DNA of 64,000 nt from DATAEE01 sp963725145 (GTDB lineage: Bacteria > Acidobacteriota > Vicinamibacteria > Vicinamibacterales > 2-12-FULL-66-21), in contig CAVRXL010000010.1 of NCBI GenBank assembly GCA_963725145.1, forward strand, positions 186,001 through 250,000. Direction: 5' to 3'. Positions 1 to 12,122 of the stretch are shown here, piece after piece. A program made the translations under genes and the position numbers. The notes under the pieces were generated by a model. That model did no database searches. It had not been told where the DNA came from and saw only the letters and a program-made list of their open reading frames with translations. How positions within the stretch are numbered: the first letter of the stretch is position 1; each line of letters opens with the position of its first letter.

Positions 1-595
1 GCTCGGCGGTCGCCATGTCGTGCGTGCTGAACACGATGGTCTTTCCTTCCCGCCGCAACTGAAGCACCGCGTCCTTCAGCGCCTCGGCGTTTACCGGGTC
101 CAGCCCGGTGAACGGCTCGTCGAGGATCACGAGCTCGGGGTCGGCGACCACGCTCGCGATGAACTGGACCTTCTGCGCCATGCCTTTCGAGAGCGCCTCG
201 ATCTTCCTGTCCCCCCAGGCCTCGAGGCCGAGCGCGCGCAGCCATCGCTCCGACGCGCGGTCGACGTCGGCCGTCGCGCGTCCCTTCAGCCGCCCGTAGT
301 ACCGCAGGAGTCGCCGGACCGTCATTTTCTTGTAGAGCCCGCGCTCTTCCGGCAGGTAGCCCACGCGATCGCGCGCGGCGCGGGTCTCGCGGCTGCCGAG
401 CACTTCAATCTCTCCCTCATCCGGCAGAAGAATGTTGAGAATCATCCGGATCGTGGTCGTTTTGCCGGAGCCGTTGGGACCGATGAACCCGTAGATCGAG
501 CCGGCCGGGACTTCGAGGGAGAGCCGGTTGACGGCGACGACCGCGCCGAAGCGTTTGGTGACGTCGCGGATGCGAATGGCCTGATCGGTTGTCAC
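1..595 (-). CDS. ABC transporter ATP-binding protein (C-terminal part cut by window edge)
   Basis: Reading the minus strand from a GTG at 595 gives 198 residues running off the window start. It opens MTTDQAIRIRDVTKRFGAV and shows a Walker A (GPNGSGKTTT), a signature-like region (ALSKGMAQKVQF) and a Walker B (LVILDEPFTGLDPVN), followed by the switch histidine (STHD). This is the layout of ABC-2-type drug or Na+ exporter ATPases (CcmA/NatA group), which pair with a membrane permease expected just outside the window. The start is set by an in-frame TAG upstream, and the codon is GTG. The gene is divergent from the actA operon, and the two share a 133-base promoter region. The substrate cannot be told. 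The family call is secure. Confidence 0.85.
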   Translation of the reverse strand, partial: MTTDQAIRIRDVTKRFGAVVAVNRLSLEVPAGSIYGFIGPNGSGKTTTIRMILNILLPDEGEIEVLGSRETRAARDRVGYLPEERGLYKKMTVRRLLRYYGRLKGRATADVDRASERWLRALGLEAWGDRKIEALSKGMAQKVQFIASVVADPELVILDEPFTGLDPVNAEALKDAVLQLRREGKTIVFSTHDMATAE

Positions 596-660
596 GGTGG
601 AGCTTGGACCAAAGGTCTACGGGTTGAAGAGCGCCGACATTGTATGCTGCACCCGGCCGG

Positions 661-689
661 TTGACAGTTTGTGAAATCTTTCACATTAT
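661..689 (+). promoter_or_regulatory. Strong sigma-70-like promoter of the act-cox operon
   Basis: TTGACA at 661-666 and CATTAT at 684-689 are separated by exactly 17 bases. Transcription would begin near 696, about 33 bases before the actA ATG. The -35 is a perfect consensus match. On the opposite strand, TACAAT (644-639) with CTGTCA (667-662), also 17 bases apart, is a weaker candidate promoter for the divergent ABC gene, so the two promoters would overlap at their -35 elements. This is by eye only. Confidence 0.6.
670..685. promoter_or_regulatory. CRP/FNR-superfamily-like operator TGTGA-N6-TCACA
   Basis: The 16-base sequence TGTGAAATCTTTCACA has 7-base perfect arms and matches both half-sites of the classical CRP motif. 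It sits between the -35 and -10 of the act-cox promoter, where a bound protein would be expected to block RNA polymerase. It lies about 45 bases upstream of the putative start point of the divergent ABC gene. The regulator is not in the window. Confidence 0.55.
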
Positions 690-728
690 GTCGGACAGGC
701 CCGCCGGCGCGCGCCGTCCTCCGTCCCG

Positions 729-1388
729 ATGAGTCAGATCTTCCACCGCAGCACAAACAGCATCTCCCGGCTGAGCATCTTCGGCGCGCTCATCATCCTC
801 GGCCTCCTCCTCTGGATCACCGTCGTCGTCAGCCGATCCGGCTACGTCACCCAGGCCGGGATCGCCCGCGAGCAGCCGATCCAGTTCAGCCACGCCCACC
901 ACGTCGGGGGCATGGGCATCGATTGCCGCTACTGCCATTCGTCGGTCGAAGAATCTCCCTTCGCCAACGTGCCGCCGACCAAGACCTGCATGAGCTGCCA
1001 CTCGCAGATCTGGGCGCAGAGCCCGATGCTCGAGCCGGTGCGCAGCAGCTTCCGCACCGGCCAGCCGATGGAGTGGACCCGAGTGCATGACCTGCCGGAC
1101 TTCGCCTATTTCAACCACTCGATCCACGTGAAACAGGGCATCGGCTGCGTCACCTGCCACGGCGAGGTCAACCGCATGCCGCTCATGTCGCAGTACGCGT
1201 CGCTGACGATGGAGTGGTGCGTCGAGTGCCATCGGGCGCCGGCGCGGTTCATCCGCCCGCGCGACCAGGTCTTCAACATGGAATGGGAGCCGCCCGCGGA
1301 TGATCCGGACCTGGGCGCGAGGCTCGTCAAGGAGTACCGGATCGGGAGCGTCGAGCATCTCACGAGTTGCTCGACGTGCCATCGGTAA
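729..1388 (+). CDS. actA: Alternative complex III subunit ActA, pentaheme cytochrome c
   Basis: 219 residues. One membrane-spanning segment at about residues 14-35 is followed by a periplasmic domain with five CXXCH heme c motifs at 66-70, 87-91, 140-144, 164-168 and 214-218. Five hemes, the N-terminal anchor and the position ahead of an ActB-like gene identify ActA, the multiheme electron-transfer subunit of alternative complex III, which oxidises quinol in place of cytochrome bc1. The last heme motif ends one residue before the stop. No clear Shine-Dalgarno precedes the ATG. It is the first gene of a long operon that runs through the terminal oxidase. Confidence 0.93.
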   Translation: MSQIFHRSTNSISRLSIFGALIILGLLLWITVVVSRSGYVTQAGIAREQPIQFSHAHHVGGMGIDCRYCHSSVEESPFANVPPTKTCMSCHSQIWAQSPMLEPVRSSFRTGQPMEWTRVHDLPDFAYFNHSIHVKQGIGCVTCHGEVNRMPLMSQYASLTMEWCVECHRAPARFIRPRDQVFNMEWEPPADDPDLGARLVKEYRIGSVEHLTSCSTCHR

Positions 1389-1389
1389 T

Positions 1390-1417
1390 GGGGCTTGGGG
1401 CATGGGGCTTGGGGCTT
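1390..1417. repeat. GGGGCTT/GGGGCAT phrase array
   Basis: Four G-rich heptameric phrases (GGGGCTT, GGGGCAT) run in series directly after the actA stop. Similar runs occur at 3064-3091 (opposite orientation, inside actB), 6430-6444 (inside the actE signal peptide) and 24731-24776. Confidence 0.7.
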
Positions 1418-1432
1418 AAATTCACCCGCGCC

Positions 1433-1455
1433 GTAGCGCAGGCCTTCAGGCCTGC
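1433..1455. repeat. Palindromic repeat, GCAGGCCT stem family
   Basis: Starts GTAGCGCAG and is built around GCAGGCCTTCAGGCCTGC, a stem of 8 bases with a TC turn. The same sequence in reverse orientation occurs at 49505-49528 and 51091-51114. Here it lies 14 bases before the actB ATG and leaves only GGAAGAAG as ribosome binding site. Confidence 0.9.
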
Positions 1456-1469
1456 CAAAGCGGAAGAAG

Positions 1470-4379
<2,910 letters not shown>

Positions 4380-4459
4380 CGTGGGAATCACCGCGCCGAG
4401 CGAGAGAGCGAGGCGTGGTTGGCGCTGGGGGTGGGGCCCCGGCGCAAACCAAATAAAGA

Positions 4460-5869
4460 ATGACTGACTCTCCTCACAAACAGCTCGCCGAGGCGGCGGA
4501 GTACGAGACCGCGCCGGTCATCGAGCCCGGGCACACGTTCGGGTCGCTGACCGACAAGATCAGCGCGATCGTTCTGACGAAGAAGACGCCGAAGATGTGG
4601 TACGTCGGCGTCGCGATCAGCGCCGCGTTGACGCTGATGCTGTTCGTGTCGCTGACGAAGCTCCTGTTCACGGGCGTCGGGATCTGGGGCAACAACGTCC
4701 CTGTCGGCTGGGCCTTCGACATCATCAACCTCGTCTGGTGGATCGGGATTGGCCACGCGGGCACGCTCATCTCCGCGATCCTGCTGCTCCTCCGCCAGAG
4801 CTGGCGGACGTCGATCAACCGGTTCGCGGAGGCGATGACGCTCTTCGCGGTCTCGTGCGCGGTCATCTTTCCGCTGTTCCACACCGGGCGTCCCTGGCTC
4901 GCGGCGTACTGGCTCTTCCCGTACCCCAACACGATGGGCCTCTGGCCGCAGTTCCGGAGCCCGCTGATCTGGGACGTCTTCGCGATCTCGACCTACGGGC
5001 TGGTCTCGCTCGCGTTCTGGTTCGTCGGCCTCATCCCGGACCTGGCGACGCTGCGCGACCGCTCGCGCAACCGCTGGACCCAGATGATCTACGGCATGCT
5101 CGCGATGGGCTGGCGCGGATCCGCGGTGCACTGGTATCGGTACGAGACGGCGTACCTGCTCCTCGCCGGCCTCGCGACGCCGCTCGTGCTCTCGGTCCAC
5201 ACCGTCGTCAGCCTCGACTTCGCGGTCGGCATCCTGCCCGGATGGCACGCCACGATCTTTCCGCCGTACTTCGTCGCCGGCGCGATCTACGCCGGGTTCG
5301 CGATGGTGCTCACGCTGGCGATCCCGCTCCGCGCGATGTACGGCCTCGAGGACTTCATCACGAACCGTCACCTCGAGAACATGGCGAAGATCACGCTCGT
5401 GACCGGGTTGATCGTCGTCTACGGCTACGCGATGGAGGCGTTCTTCGGCTGGTACAGCGCCAACCAGTACGAGCGGTTCATGCTGATAAACCGGATGACG
5501 GGCCCGTATGGCTGGTCGTACTGGGCGCTCATCCTCTGCAACGGGCTCGTGCCGCAGATCCTGTGGATCAAGAAGATGCGGACGAACCTCGCCGTGCTGT
5601 TCATCGTGGCGCTCGTCGTGAGCGTCGGCATGTGGCTCGAGCGGTTCGTCATCATCGTGACGAGCCTGCACCGTGACTTCCTGCCTTCGTCGTGGGGCAT
5701 GTACTACCCGACGGTATGGGATTTCTCCACGTTCTTCGGGACGATCGGTCTGTTCCTGATGCTGTTGTTCCTGTTCCTGCGCGTGCTCCCGATGATCTCG
5801 ATTTTCGAGATGCGCACGCTGCTGCCGGAGGCGCAGGTCAAGGAGGTCGAGGACCTCCGGGTGCTCTAG
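4460..5869 (+). CDS. actC: Alternative complex III subunit ActC, NrfD/PsrC-like membrane protein
   Basis: 469 residues, about ten membrane-spanning segments, with the hallmarks of the NrfD/PsrC family (WWIGIGHAGTLISAILLL, then FHTGRPW and a long run of hydrophobic helices). In alternative complex III this subunit carries a quinol-binding site near the periplasmic face, next to ActB. The 80-base gap after actB holds GC-rich sequence with GCGCCGAGCGAG and GGGGCCCC motifs but no gene. The ATG is preceded by AATAAAG, a weak ribosome binding site. Confidence 0.93.
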   Translation: MTDSPHKQLAEAAEYETAPVIEPGHTFGSLTDKISAIVLTKKTPKMWYVGVAISAALTLMLFVSLTKLLFTGVGIWGNNVPVGWAFDIINLVWWIGIGHAGTLISAILLLLRQSWRTSINRFAEAMTLFAVSCAVIFPLFHTGRPWLAAYWLFPYPNTMGLWPQFRSPLIWDVFAISTYGLVSLAFWFVGLIPDLATLRDRSRNRWTQMIYGMLAMGWRGSAVHWYRYETAYLLLAGLATPLVLSVHTVVSLDFAVGILPGWHATIFPPYFVAGAIYAGFAMVLTLAIPLRAMYGLEDFITNRHLENMAKITLVTGLIVVYGYAMEAFFGWYSANQYERFMLINRMTGPYGWSYWALILCNGLVPQILWIKKMRTNLAVLFIVALVVSVGMWLERFVIIVTSLHRDFLPSSWGMYYPTVWDFSTFFGTIGLFLMLLFLFLRVLPMISIFEMRTLLPEAQVKEVEDLRVL

Positions 5870-5886
5870 GTGCTCATGGTGCTGCG

Positions 5887-6426
5887 ATGAAGCCAAGAAC
5901 GCCGATCTACGGTCTGCTGGCCGAGTTCCACGACGCGAACGATCTCGTCGTCGCGGCGACGCGGGTGTACGAGGCCGGGTATCGGCGGCTGGACGCGTTC
6001 ACGCCGTTTCCGGTCGAGGGGCTCGCAGAGGTGATCGGCTTCCGCGAGATGAAGCTGCCACTGCTCGTACTGGTCGGCGGCATCGTCGGAGCGATCACGG
6101 GCTTCGGCCTGCAGTACTGGACGTCGGTCATCGCCTATCCGCTGAACGTCGGGGGGCGGCCGTACAACAGCTGGCCGTCGTTCATCCCCGTCACGTTCGA
6201 GATGACGATTCTCTTCGCGGCGTTCACCGCGGTGCTCGGCATGCTCGCGCTCAACGGGTTGCCGATGCCGTACCACCCGGTGTTCAACGCTCCGGGATTC
6301 GCGCTGGCGAGCCGCGACCGGTTCTTCCTACTGGTCGAGGCGCGCGACGGGAAGTTCGACCGCGACGAAACGGCGCGGTTCCTGCGGAGCCTGCGGCCCC
6401 GCGAGGTGGTGGAAGTTGCGCATTAG
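5887..6426 (+). CDS. actD: Alternative complex III subunit ActD (DUF3341)
   Basis: 179 residues. A soluble N-terminal part (MKPRTPIYGLLAEFHDANDL) is followed by two membrane segments (LPLLVLVGGIVGAITGFGL and FEMTILFAAFTAVLGMLAL) and a soluble C-terminus (GFALASRDRFFLLVEARD). This is the DUF3341/ActD layout. It follows actC by 17 bases and overlaps the start of actE by 11 bases. ActD has no cofactor and helps hold the membrane part of the complex together. A longer open frame upstream of 5887 lies inside actC and was not used. Confidence 0.92.
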   Translation: MKPRTPIYGLLAEFHDANDLVVAATRVYEAGYRRLDAFTPFPVEGLAEVIGFREMKLPLLVLVGGIVGAITGFGLQYWTSVIAYPLNVGGRPYNSWPSFIPVTFEMTILFAAFTAVLGMLALNGLPMPYHPVFNAPGFALASRDRFFLLVEARDGKFDRDETARFLRSLRPREVVEVAH

Positions 6427-6952
6427 GGCGTGGGGCATGGGGCTTGGCCTCTTGCTGTGTGCGTGTCGTCAAGACATGCACGACCAGCCGAAGTACGAGC
6501 CGCTCGAAGCGAGCGCGTTCTTCCGGGATGGCCAGGCGTCGCGTCCGCTCGTGGAGGGAACGGTGGCGCGCGGTCAGCTCCGGGAAGACGCGCATTTCTA
6601 CACCGGCAAGGTCAACGGCCAGCCGGCGACGACGTTCCCGGCCCCGATCACGCCGGAGATGATGGACCGCGGACAGCAGCGCTACGACATCTACTGCGCG
6701 CCGTGCCACGACCGCGTCGGCCGGGGCGAGGGGATGATCGTCAAGCGCGGCTACCGGCAGCCGCAGTCGTTTCACATCGATCGTCTGCGGGACGCGCCGC
6801 CCGGGCACTTCTTCGACGCGATCACGAACGGCTTCGGGGCGATGCCCGACTTCCGCGCGCAGATCCAGCCGGAGGATCGGTGGGCGGTCGTGGCGTACAT
6901 CCGCGCGCTGCAGCTCAGCCAGCACGCCAGCGAGCCGGACACGAAGCGATGA
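6416..6952 (+). CDS. actE: Alternative complex III subunit ActE, monoheme cytochrome c lipoprotein
   Basis: 178 residues from a TTG, or 171 from ATG at 6437. A short lipoprotein signal (GMGLGLLLCAC, probable lipidated Cys) precedes a class I cytochrome c domain with one CXXCH (CAPCH) and a distal methionine region (FGAMPDF). ActE passes electrons from ActA towards the oxidase. Part of the signal peptide (AWGMGLGL) is encoded by the GGGGCAT/GGGGCTT phrase array that is intergenic elsewhere. Its stop overlaps the start of actF (ATGA). Confidence 0.92.
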   Translation: MRIRAWGMGLGLLLCACRQDMHDQPKYEPLEASAFFRDGQASRPLVEGTVARGQLREDAHFYTGKVNGQPATTFPAPITPEMMDRGQQRYDIYCAPCHDRVGRGEGMIVKRGYRQPQSFHIDRLRDAPPGHFFDAITNGFGAMPDFRAQIQPEDRWAVVAYIRALQLSQHASEPDTKR

Positions 6953-8133
6953 CGCTGCCCGAACACGCCCTCGCCCGGGTCCGGCGGAACGCCGCGGTCG
7001 GCGGCGGCGCGCTCGTCGCGCTCTCCGTCCTCCTCGCGGTCCTGACGGGGGCCGGCGCCGAGCAGTTCTTCCGCTCGTACCTGATCGGGTTCATGTTCTG
7101 GCTGGGCATCGCGCTGGGGTCGCTGGCGATTCTCATGCTGCACCATCTGACCGGCGGCGCGTGGGGACTCGTGATCCGGCGCCATCTCGAGGCGGCGACC
7201 AGGACGCTCCCGCTCCTGACGCTCGCGTTTCTGCCGCTCGCGATCGGACTCCGCGCGCTCTACATCTGGGCGCGCCCCGATGTGGTCGCCGCGGATCCTG
7301 TCCTCCAGGCCAAACAGCTCTACCTGAATGCGCCGTTTTTCCTCGGCCGCGCGGTGTTCTACTTTGCCGTCTGGAACTTCCTCGCCTACGTCATCAACCG
7401 CTGGTCCCTCGAACAGGATGCGGGCGGACGCCAGCCGATCGGCTCCGAGCGGAAGTTCCGCCAGTTGAGCGCGCCAGGCCTGATGGCGTACGGCCTGACG
7501 ATTACCTTCGCTTCGGTCGACTGGGTCATGTCGCTCGACCCGCACTGGTTCTCGACGATCTTCGGCGTGCTGTTCATGGGCGCGCAGGCGCTGTCGGCGA
7601 TGGCGTTCGCGATCGTGGCGCTCGCCGCCACCTCGCGCTACGAGCCGCTCGCCAAGGTCGTCGATCCGTCGCACTTCCACGACCTCGGCAAGCTGCTCTT
7701 CGCGTTCGTGATGCTCTGGGCGTACTTCTCGTTCTCGCAGTTCCTGATCATCTGGTCGGGGAACCTGCCGGAAGAGATTCCGTGGTACCTCGAGCGGCTG
7801 CATGGCGGGTGGGGGGCGGTCGCGCTCGTCGTGCTCATCGGATCGTTCCTGCTGCCGTTCCTGCTGCTCCTGTCACGCGACCTCAAGCGGAACCGGCCCG
7901 TGCTCGCGACCATCGCGGCGGGCGTGTTGATCATCCGGCTGGTGGATCTGGTCTGGCTGATCGCTCCGCGCGCAGATCATCACGGGTTCCCCGTTCACTG
8001 GCTGGACGTCACGCTCCCGCTGGGGCTCGGCGGATTGTGGCTCGCGCTGTTCGCGCGCGAGCTGACGCGCCGCCGGCTGCTGGCGGTCAACGATCCCTAC
8101 TTCGAGGAAGTGTTCGCGCATGGCCATCACTGA
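6949..8133 (+). CDS. actF: Alternative complex III subunit ActF, NrfD/PsrC-like membrane protein
   Basis: 394 residues from the ATG that overlaps the actE stop. It has about ten membrane segments and is a shorter homologue of ActC (FRSYLIGFMFWLGIALGSLA, LMLHHLTGGAWGLVIRR). The second quinone-type membrane subunit completes the actABCDEF set. The last 14 bases overlap the next gene. The histidine-rich tail (FAHGHH) is followed by another His-rich start in the neighbour. Confidence 0.93.
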   Translation: MTLPEHALARVRRNAAVGGGALVALSVLLAVLTGAGAEQFFRSYLIGFMFWLGIALGSLAILMLHHLTGGAWGLVIRRHLEAATRTLPLLTLAFLPLAIGLRALYIWARPDVVAADPVLQAKQLYLNAPFFLGRAVFYFAVWNFLAYVINRWSLEQDAGGRQPIGSERKFRQLSAPGLMAYGLTITFASVDWVMSLDPHWFSTIFGVLFMGAQALSAMAFAIVALAATSRYEPLAKVVDPSHFHDLGKLLFAFVMLWAYFSFSQFLIIWSGNLPEEIPWYLERLHGGWGAVALVVLIGSFLLPFLLLLSRDLKRNRPVLATIAAGVLIIRLVDLVWLIAPRADHHGFPVHWLDVTLPLGLGGLWLALFARELTRRRLLAVNDPYFEEVFAHGHH

Positions 8134-8560
8134 TCACGATCATCGCGGGCCTGAGAGGCCCGCGGCTCCGAGGCCCGGGGCTCCAAGCGTCCACGACCCC
8201 GTCGCGCACGAGCACAGCGACGTCGACGTGCGGAGCATTCTGTGGTTCTGCGTGGGGCTGATTGCGATCGCCGCCGTGATCCACGTCGCGGTGTGGCTGC
8301 TCTTCGTCGCGTTCGAGCGCCGGACGGCCGCGGCCGATCCGGCCCCGGCGCCGCTCGCGCAGCCGGCCGGCCAGCTTCCGCCGAGCCCGCGGCTCCAGAC
8401 GCGGCCCGTCAACGATCTGAAGGCTCTGCGCGCGGAAGAAGAGGCGCTGCTCCATGGCGAGGGACAGGCCGGCGATCAGCCAGGCGTGTACCGGATTCCA
8501 ATCGAGCGCGCCAAACAGCTGATCGTCGAGCGGGGAGTTCCAGTGCGAGGCCAGCAATGA
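8120..8560 (+). CDS. Small single-pass membrane protein of the act-cox operon
   Basis: 146 residues with one membrane segment (FCVGLIAIAAVIHVAVWLLFVAF, about 36-58), a proline/alanine-rich spacer and a soluble tail ending IPIERAKQLIVERG. No function is recognised. The position between actF and the SCO1 gene, with overlaps on both sides, makes a role in assembly or stability of the complex or oxidase plausible. Residues 9-15 (RGPERPA) come from an in-frame palindrome at 8144-8164, so the N-terminus differs from what an uninterrupted gene would encode. Confidence 0.75.
   Translation: MAITDHDHRGPERPAAPRPGAPSVHDPVAHEHSDVDVRSILWFCVGLIAIAAVIHVAVWLLFVAFERRTAAADPAPAPLAQPAGQLPPSPRLQTRPVNDLKALRAEEEALLHGEGQAGDQPGVYRIPIERAKQLIVERGVPVRGQQ
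8144..8164. repeat. Palindrome inside a coding sequence (GCGGGCCT stem family)
   Basis: CGCGGGCCT, a GAG turn, then AGGCCCGCG: a 9-base perfect stem in frame near the start of the 8120-8560 gene. The other member is at 20375-20395, with CTC as turn, which is the same element in reverse orientation. Confidence 0.9.
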
Positions 8561-9480
8561 TCGAATGTAGGCCCGACCTTCAGGTCGGGCGTGGCTGTGT
8601 TAGCTGGGTGTTCGCGATGACGATCGCGCTCTGCGCCGCCTCAGCCTCCGCGCAGCCAATCTCGAGGGAGCCGGCCGGCCCGCCCGCCGCCGAGAAGCCG
8701 GCGATTCTCCGCGAGGTCGGCATCGATCAACGGCTCGACGAGCGCGTGCCACTGGACCTTCCGTTTCGGGACGAACACGGCCGCCAGGTCCGGCTCGGTG
8801 AGTACTTCGGCACGCGTCCGGTCGTGCTCGCGCTCGTGTACTACGAGTGCCCGATGCTGTGCACGCAGGTCTTGAACGGGCTCGTGAGCGCCCTGGGCGT
8901 GCTGTCGCTCGATGTCGGCCGCGAGTTCGACGTCGTCGCGGTGAGCTTCGATCCGGCCGAGGGGCCCGGGCTGGCGATGGCGAAGAAGCGATCGTACCTC
9001 GAACGCTACGGGCGTCCCGGGACCGATGCGGGCTGGCACTTTCTGACGGGTGAGCAGGCATCGATCGAGCGGCTGACGAAAGCCGTCGGGTTTCGCTACG
9101 TGTACGACCGGAAGCGGGACCAGTTCGCGCACGGCGCCGCGATCACGATCCTCACGCCGTCGGGGGTCATCTCCCGGTATTTCTACGGCATCGAGTACGC
9201 TCCGCGTGACGTACGGCTCGGCCTCGTGGAAGCGTCCGCGAACCGCGTGGGATCCATCGCCGACCAGATTCTGCTGCTCTGCTATCACTACGACCCGTCG
9301 ACCGGCCGATACGGCTTCGTCGCGCTGACGCTGGTCCGGATCGGCGGGATTCTGACGGTCGTAGCGTTCGGGTTGTTTCTCTGGTTCGAACGGAAGCGGG
9401 TCCGGCGAGAGGTCCGGCTGAAGCCGGACACTACAGAAAAACATGGAGGGGCCGGTCTTCAGACCGGCCCGCACGCGTGA
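8557..9480 (+). CDS. SCO1/SenC/PrrC-family copper chaperone
   Basis: 307 residues from the ATG overlapping the previous stop (an ATG at 8617 is the alternative). A signal segment (SWVFAMTIALCAASASA) leads to a thioredoxin-fold SCO domain with the copper ligands C98 and C102 (CPMLC) and H192 (FAHGAA). A C-terminal membrane helix (VRIGGILTVVAFGLFLWF) is followed by a basic tail. SCO proteins load the CuA centre of oxidase subunit II, which is the next gene. Three repeat elements are embedded: CRPDLQVG at residues 4-11, VRLKPDTT in the tail, and GGAGLQTGP just before the stop. The GTG of coxB overlaps its TGA. Confidence 0.9.
   Translation: MIECRPDLQVGRGCVSWVFAMTIALCAASASAQPISREPAGPPAAEKPAILREVGIDQRLDERVPLDLPFRDEHGRQVRLGEYFGTRPVVLALVYYECPMLCTQVLNGLVSALGVLSLDVGREFDVVAVSFDPAEGPGLAMAKKRSYLERYGRPGTDAGWHFLTGEQASIERLTKAVGFRYVYDRKRDQFAHGAAITILTPSGVISRYFYGIEYAPRDVRLGLVEASANRVGSIADQILLLCYHYDPSTGRYGFVALTLVRIGGILTVVAFGLFLWFERKRVRREVRLKPDTTEKHGGAGLQTGPHA
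8567..8593. repeat. Palindromic repeat at the 5' end of the SCO1 gene (GCCCGACCT stem family)
   Basis: GTAG followed by GCCCGACCT, TC, AGGTCGGGC and GTG. It lies between the coupled ATG and the signal peptide and is translated as CRPDLQVG if 8557 is used. A twin copy is at 54154-54180. Confidence 0.9.
9412..9434. repeat. Palindromic repeat inside the SCO1 3' end (GTCCGGCT stem family)
   Basis: GTCCGGCTGAAGCCGGAC followed by ACTAC, translated VRLKPDTT. The same element with CTAAAG centre and the same flank is at 29149-29171, where it also encodes VRLKPDTT. Confidence 0.9.
9445..9472. repeat. Palindromic repeat at the SCO1 C-terminus (GGCCGGTCTT stem family)
   Basis: GGAGGGGCCGGTCTTCAGACCGGCC, translated GGAGLQTGP. 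It ends within 10 bases of the SCO1 stop and the overlapping coxB start. Confidence 0.9.
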
Positions 9481-10457
9481 TCGAAAATCTCCCCCTCTTC
9501 CCGGCGCAGGCATCCGGCTTTGCGGGTCAGGTCGATGCGCTGTATTTCTTCCTGATCGCCGTCAGCGCGTTCTTCTCGCTGCTCATCGCGCTCCTGGTCA
9601 TCGTCTTTGCCATCCGCTACCGCCGCCGGGCGCCCGACGAGATCGGCGCGGGAATCACCGGTTCGCTGCAACTCGAGCTGCTGTGGACGATCGTCCCGTT
9701 CGGCATCACGATGGTGATGTTCGTCTGGGGCGCGTGGGTCTACTTCACGCTCAATCGTCCCCCGCAGGCCGCGATGGAGATCTACGTCGTCGGCAAGCAG
9801 TGGATGTGGAAAGTCCAGCATCCCGACGGCCAGCGCGAGATCAACGAGCTGCACGTCCCGGTCGGCCGGCCCGTCAAGCTGCTGATGGGAACCGAGGACG
9901 TCATCCACAGCTTCTTCATCCCGGCGTTTCGCACGAAGTTCGACGTCGTCCCCGGCAAGCTCACGACCCTGTGGTTCGAGGCGACGAAGCCGGGGCGCTA
10001 TCACCTGTTCTGCGCGGAGTACTGCGGCACGAAGCACTCGGCGATGACCGGCTGGATCGAGGTGATGGAACCGGCGGCGTTCCAGGCCTGGCTCAGCGGC
10101 GGCGCGGTGGAAGGGTCGCTGGCGTCGCGCGGCGAGAGGCTGTTCCAGGATCTCGCCTGCCACACCTGCCACATGCCGGACTCCCAGGGACGCGGACCGG
10201 TCCTCGACGGCCTGTTCGGCAAGAGCGTGCAGCTCCAGGACGGCCGGATCGTCACGGCCGACGAGAACTATCTCCGTGAATCGATCGTGCTTCCCCAGGC
10301 GAAGGTCGTGGCCGGCTACCAGCCGCTCATGCCGACGTTCCAGGGGTTGATCAGCGAGGAAGGACTGCTCCAGCTCATCGCCTACATAAAGACGTTAGGG
10401 CCCAAGCCCGTGCCTGACGCGCAGCCGGCGCCTCCGGCGAAACAAGGGGCGCCGTAG
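9477..10457 (+). CDS. coxB: Cytochrome c oxidase subunit II with fused cytochrome c (caa3 type)
   Basis: 326 residues from a GTG overlapping the SCO1 stop. Two N-terminal membrane helices precede the CuA cupredoxin domain, with ligands in CAEYCGTKHSAM (C179, C183, H187, M190). A C-terminal class I cytochrome c domain follows, with heme motif CHTCH (C228, C231, H232) and a distal methionine region (PLMPTF). Fusion of cytochrome c to subunit II is typical of caa3 oxidases, which take electrons directly from a complex such as alternative complex III. The stop codon TAG is part of the palindromic repeat that begins at 10454. Confidence 0.95.
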   Translation: MIENLPLFPAQASGFAGQVDALYFFLIAVSAFFSLLIALLVIVFAIRYRRRAPDEIGAGITGSLQLELLWTIVPFGITMVMFVWGAWVYFTLNRPPQAAMEIYVVGKQWMWKVQHPDGQREINELHVPVGRPVKLLMGTEDVIHSFFIPAFRTKFDVVPGKLTTLWFEATKPGRYHLFCAEYCGTKHSAMTGWIEVMEPAAFQAWLSGGAVEGSLASRGERLFQDLACHTCHMPDSQGRGPVLDGLFGKSVQLQDGRIVTADENYLRESIVLPQAKVVAGYQPLMPTFQGLISEEGLLQLIAYIKTLGPKPVPDAQPAPPAKQGAP

Positions 10458-10480
10458 GCCCGGCCTTCAGGCCGGGCGTG
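10454..10480. repeat. Palindromic repeat between coxB and coxA (GCCCGGCCT stem family)
   Basis: GTAG then GCCCGGCCTTCAGGCCGGGC and GTG. Its TAG is the coxB stop codon. The same stem with AAAG centre is at 54213-54240. Confidence 0.92.
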
Positions 10481-10496
10481 CTCGGGCCATCCGGGC

Positions 10497-12114
<1,618 letters not shown>

Positions 12115-12122
<8 letters not shown>

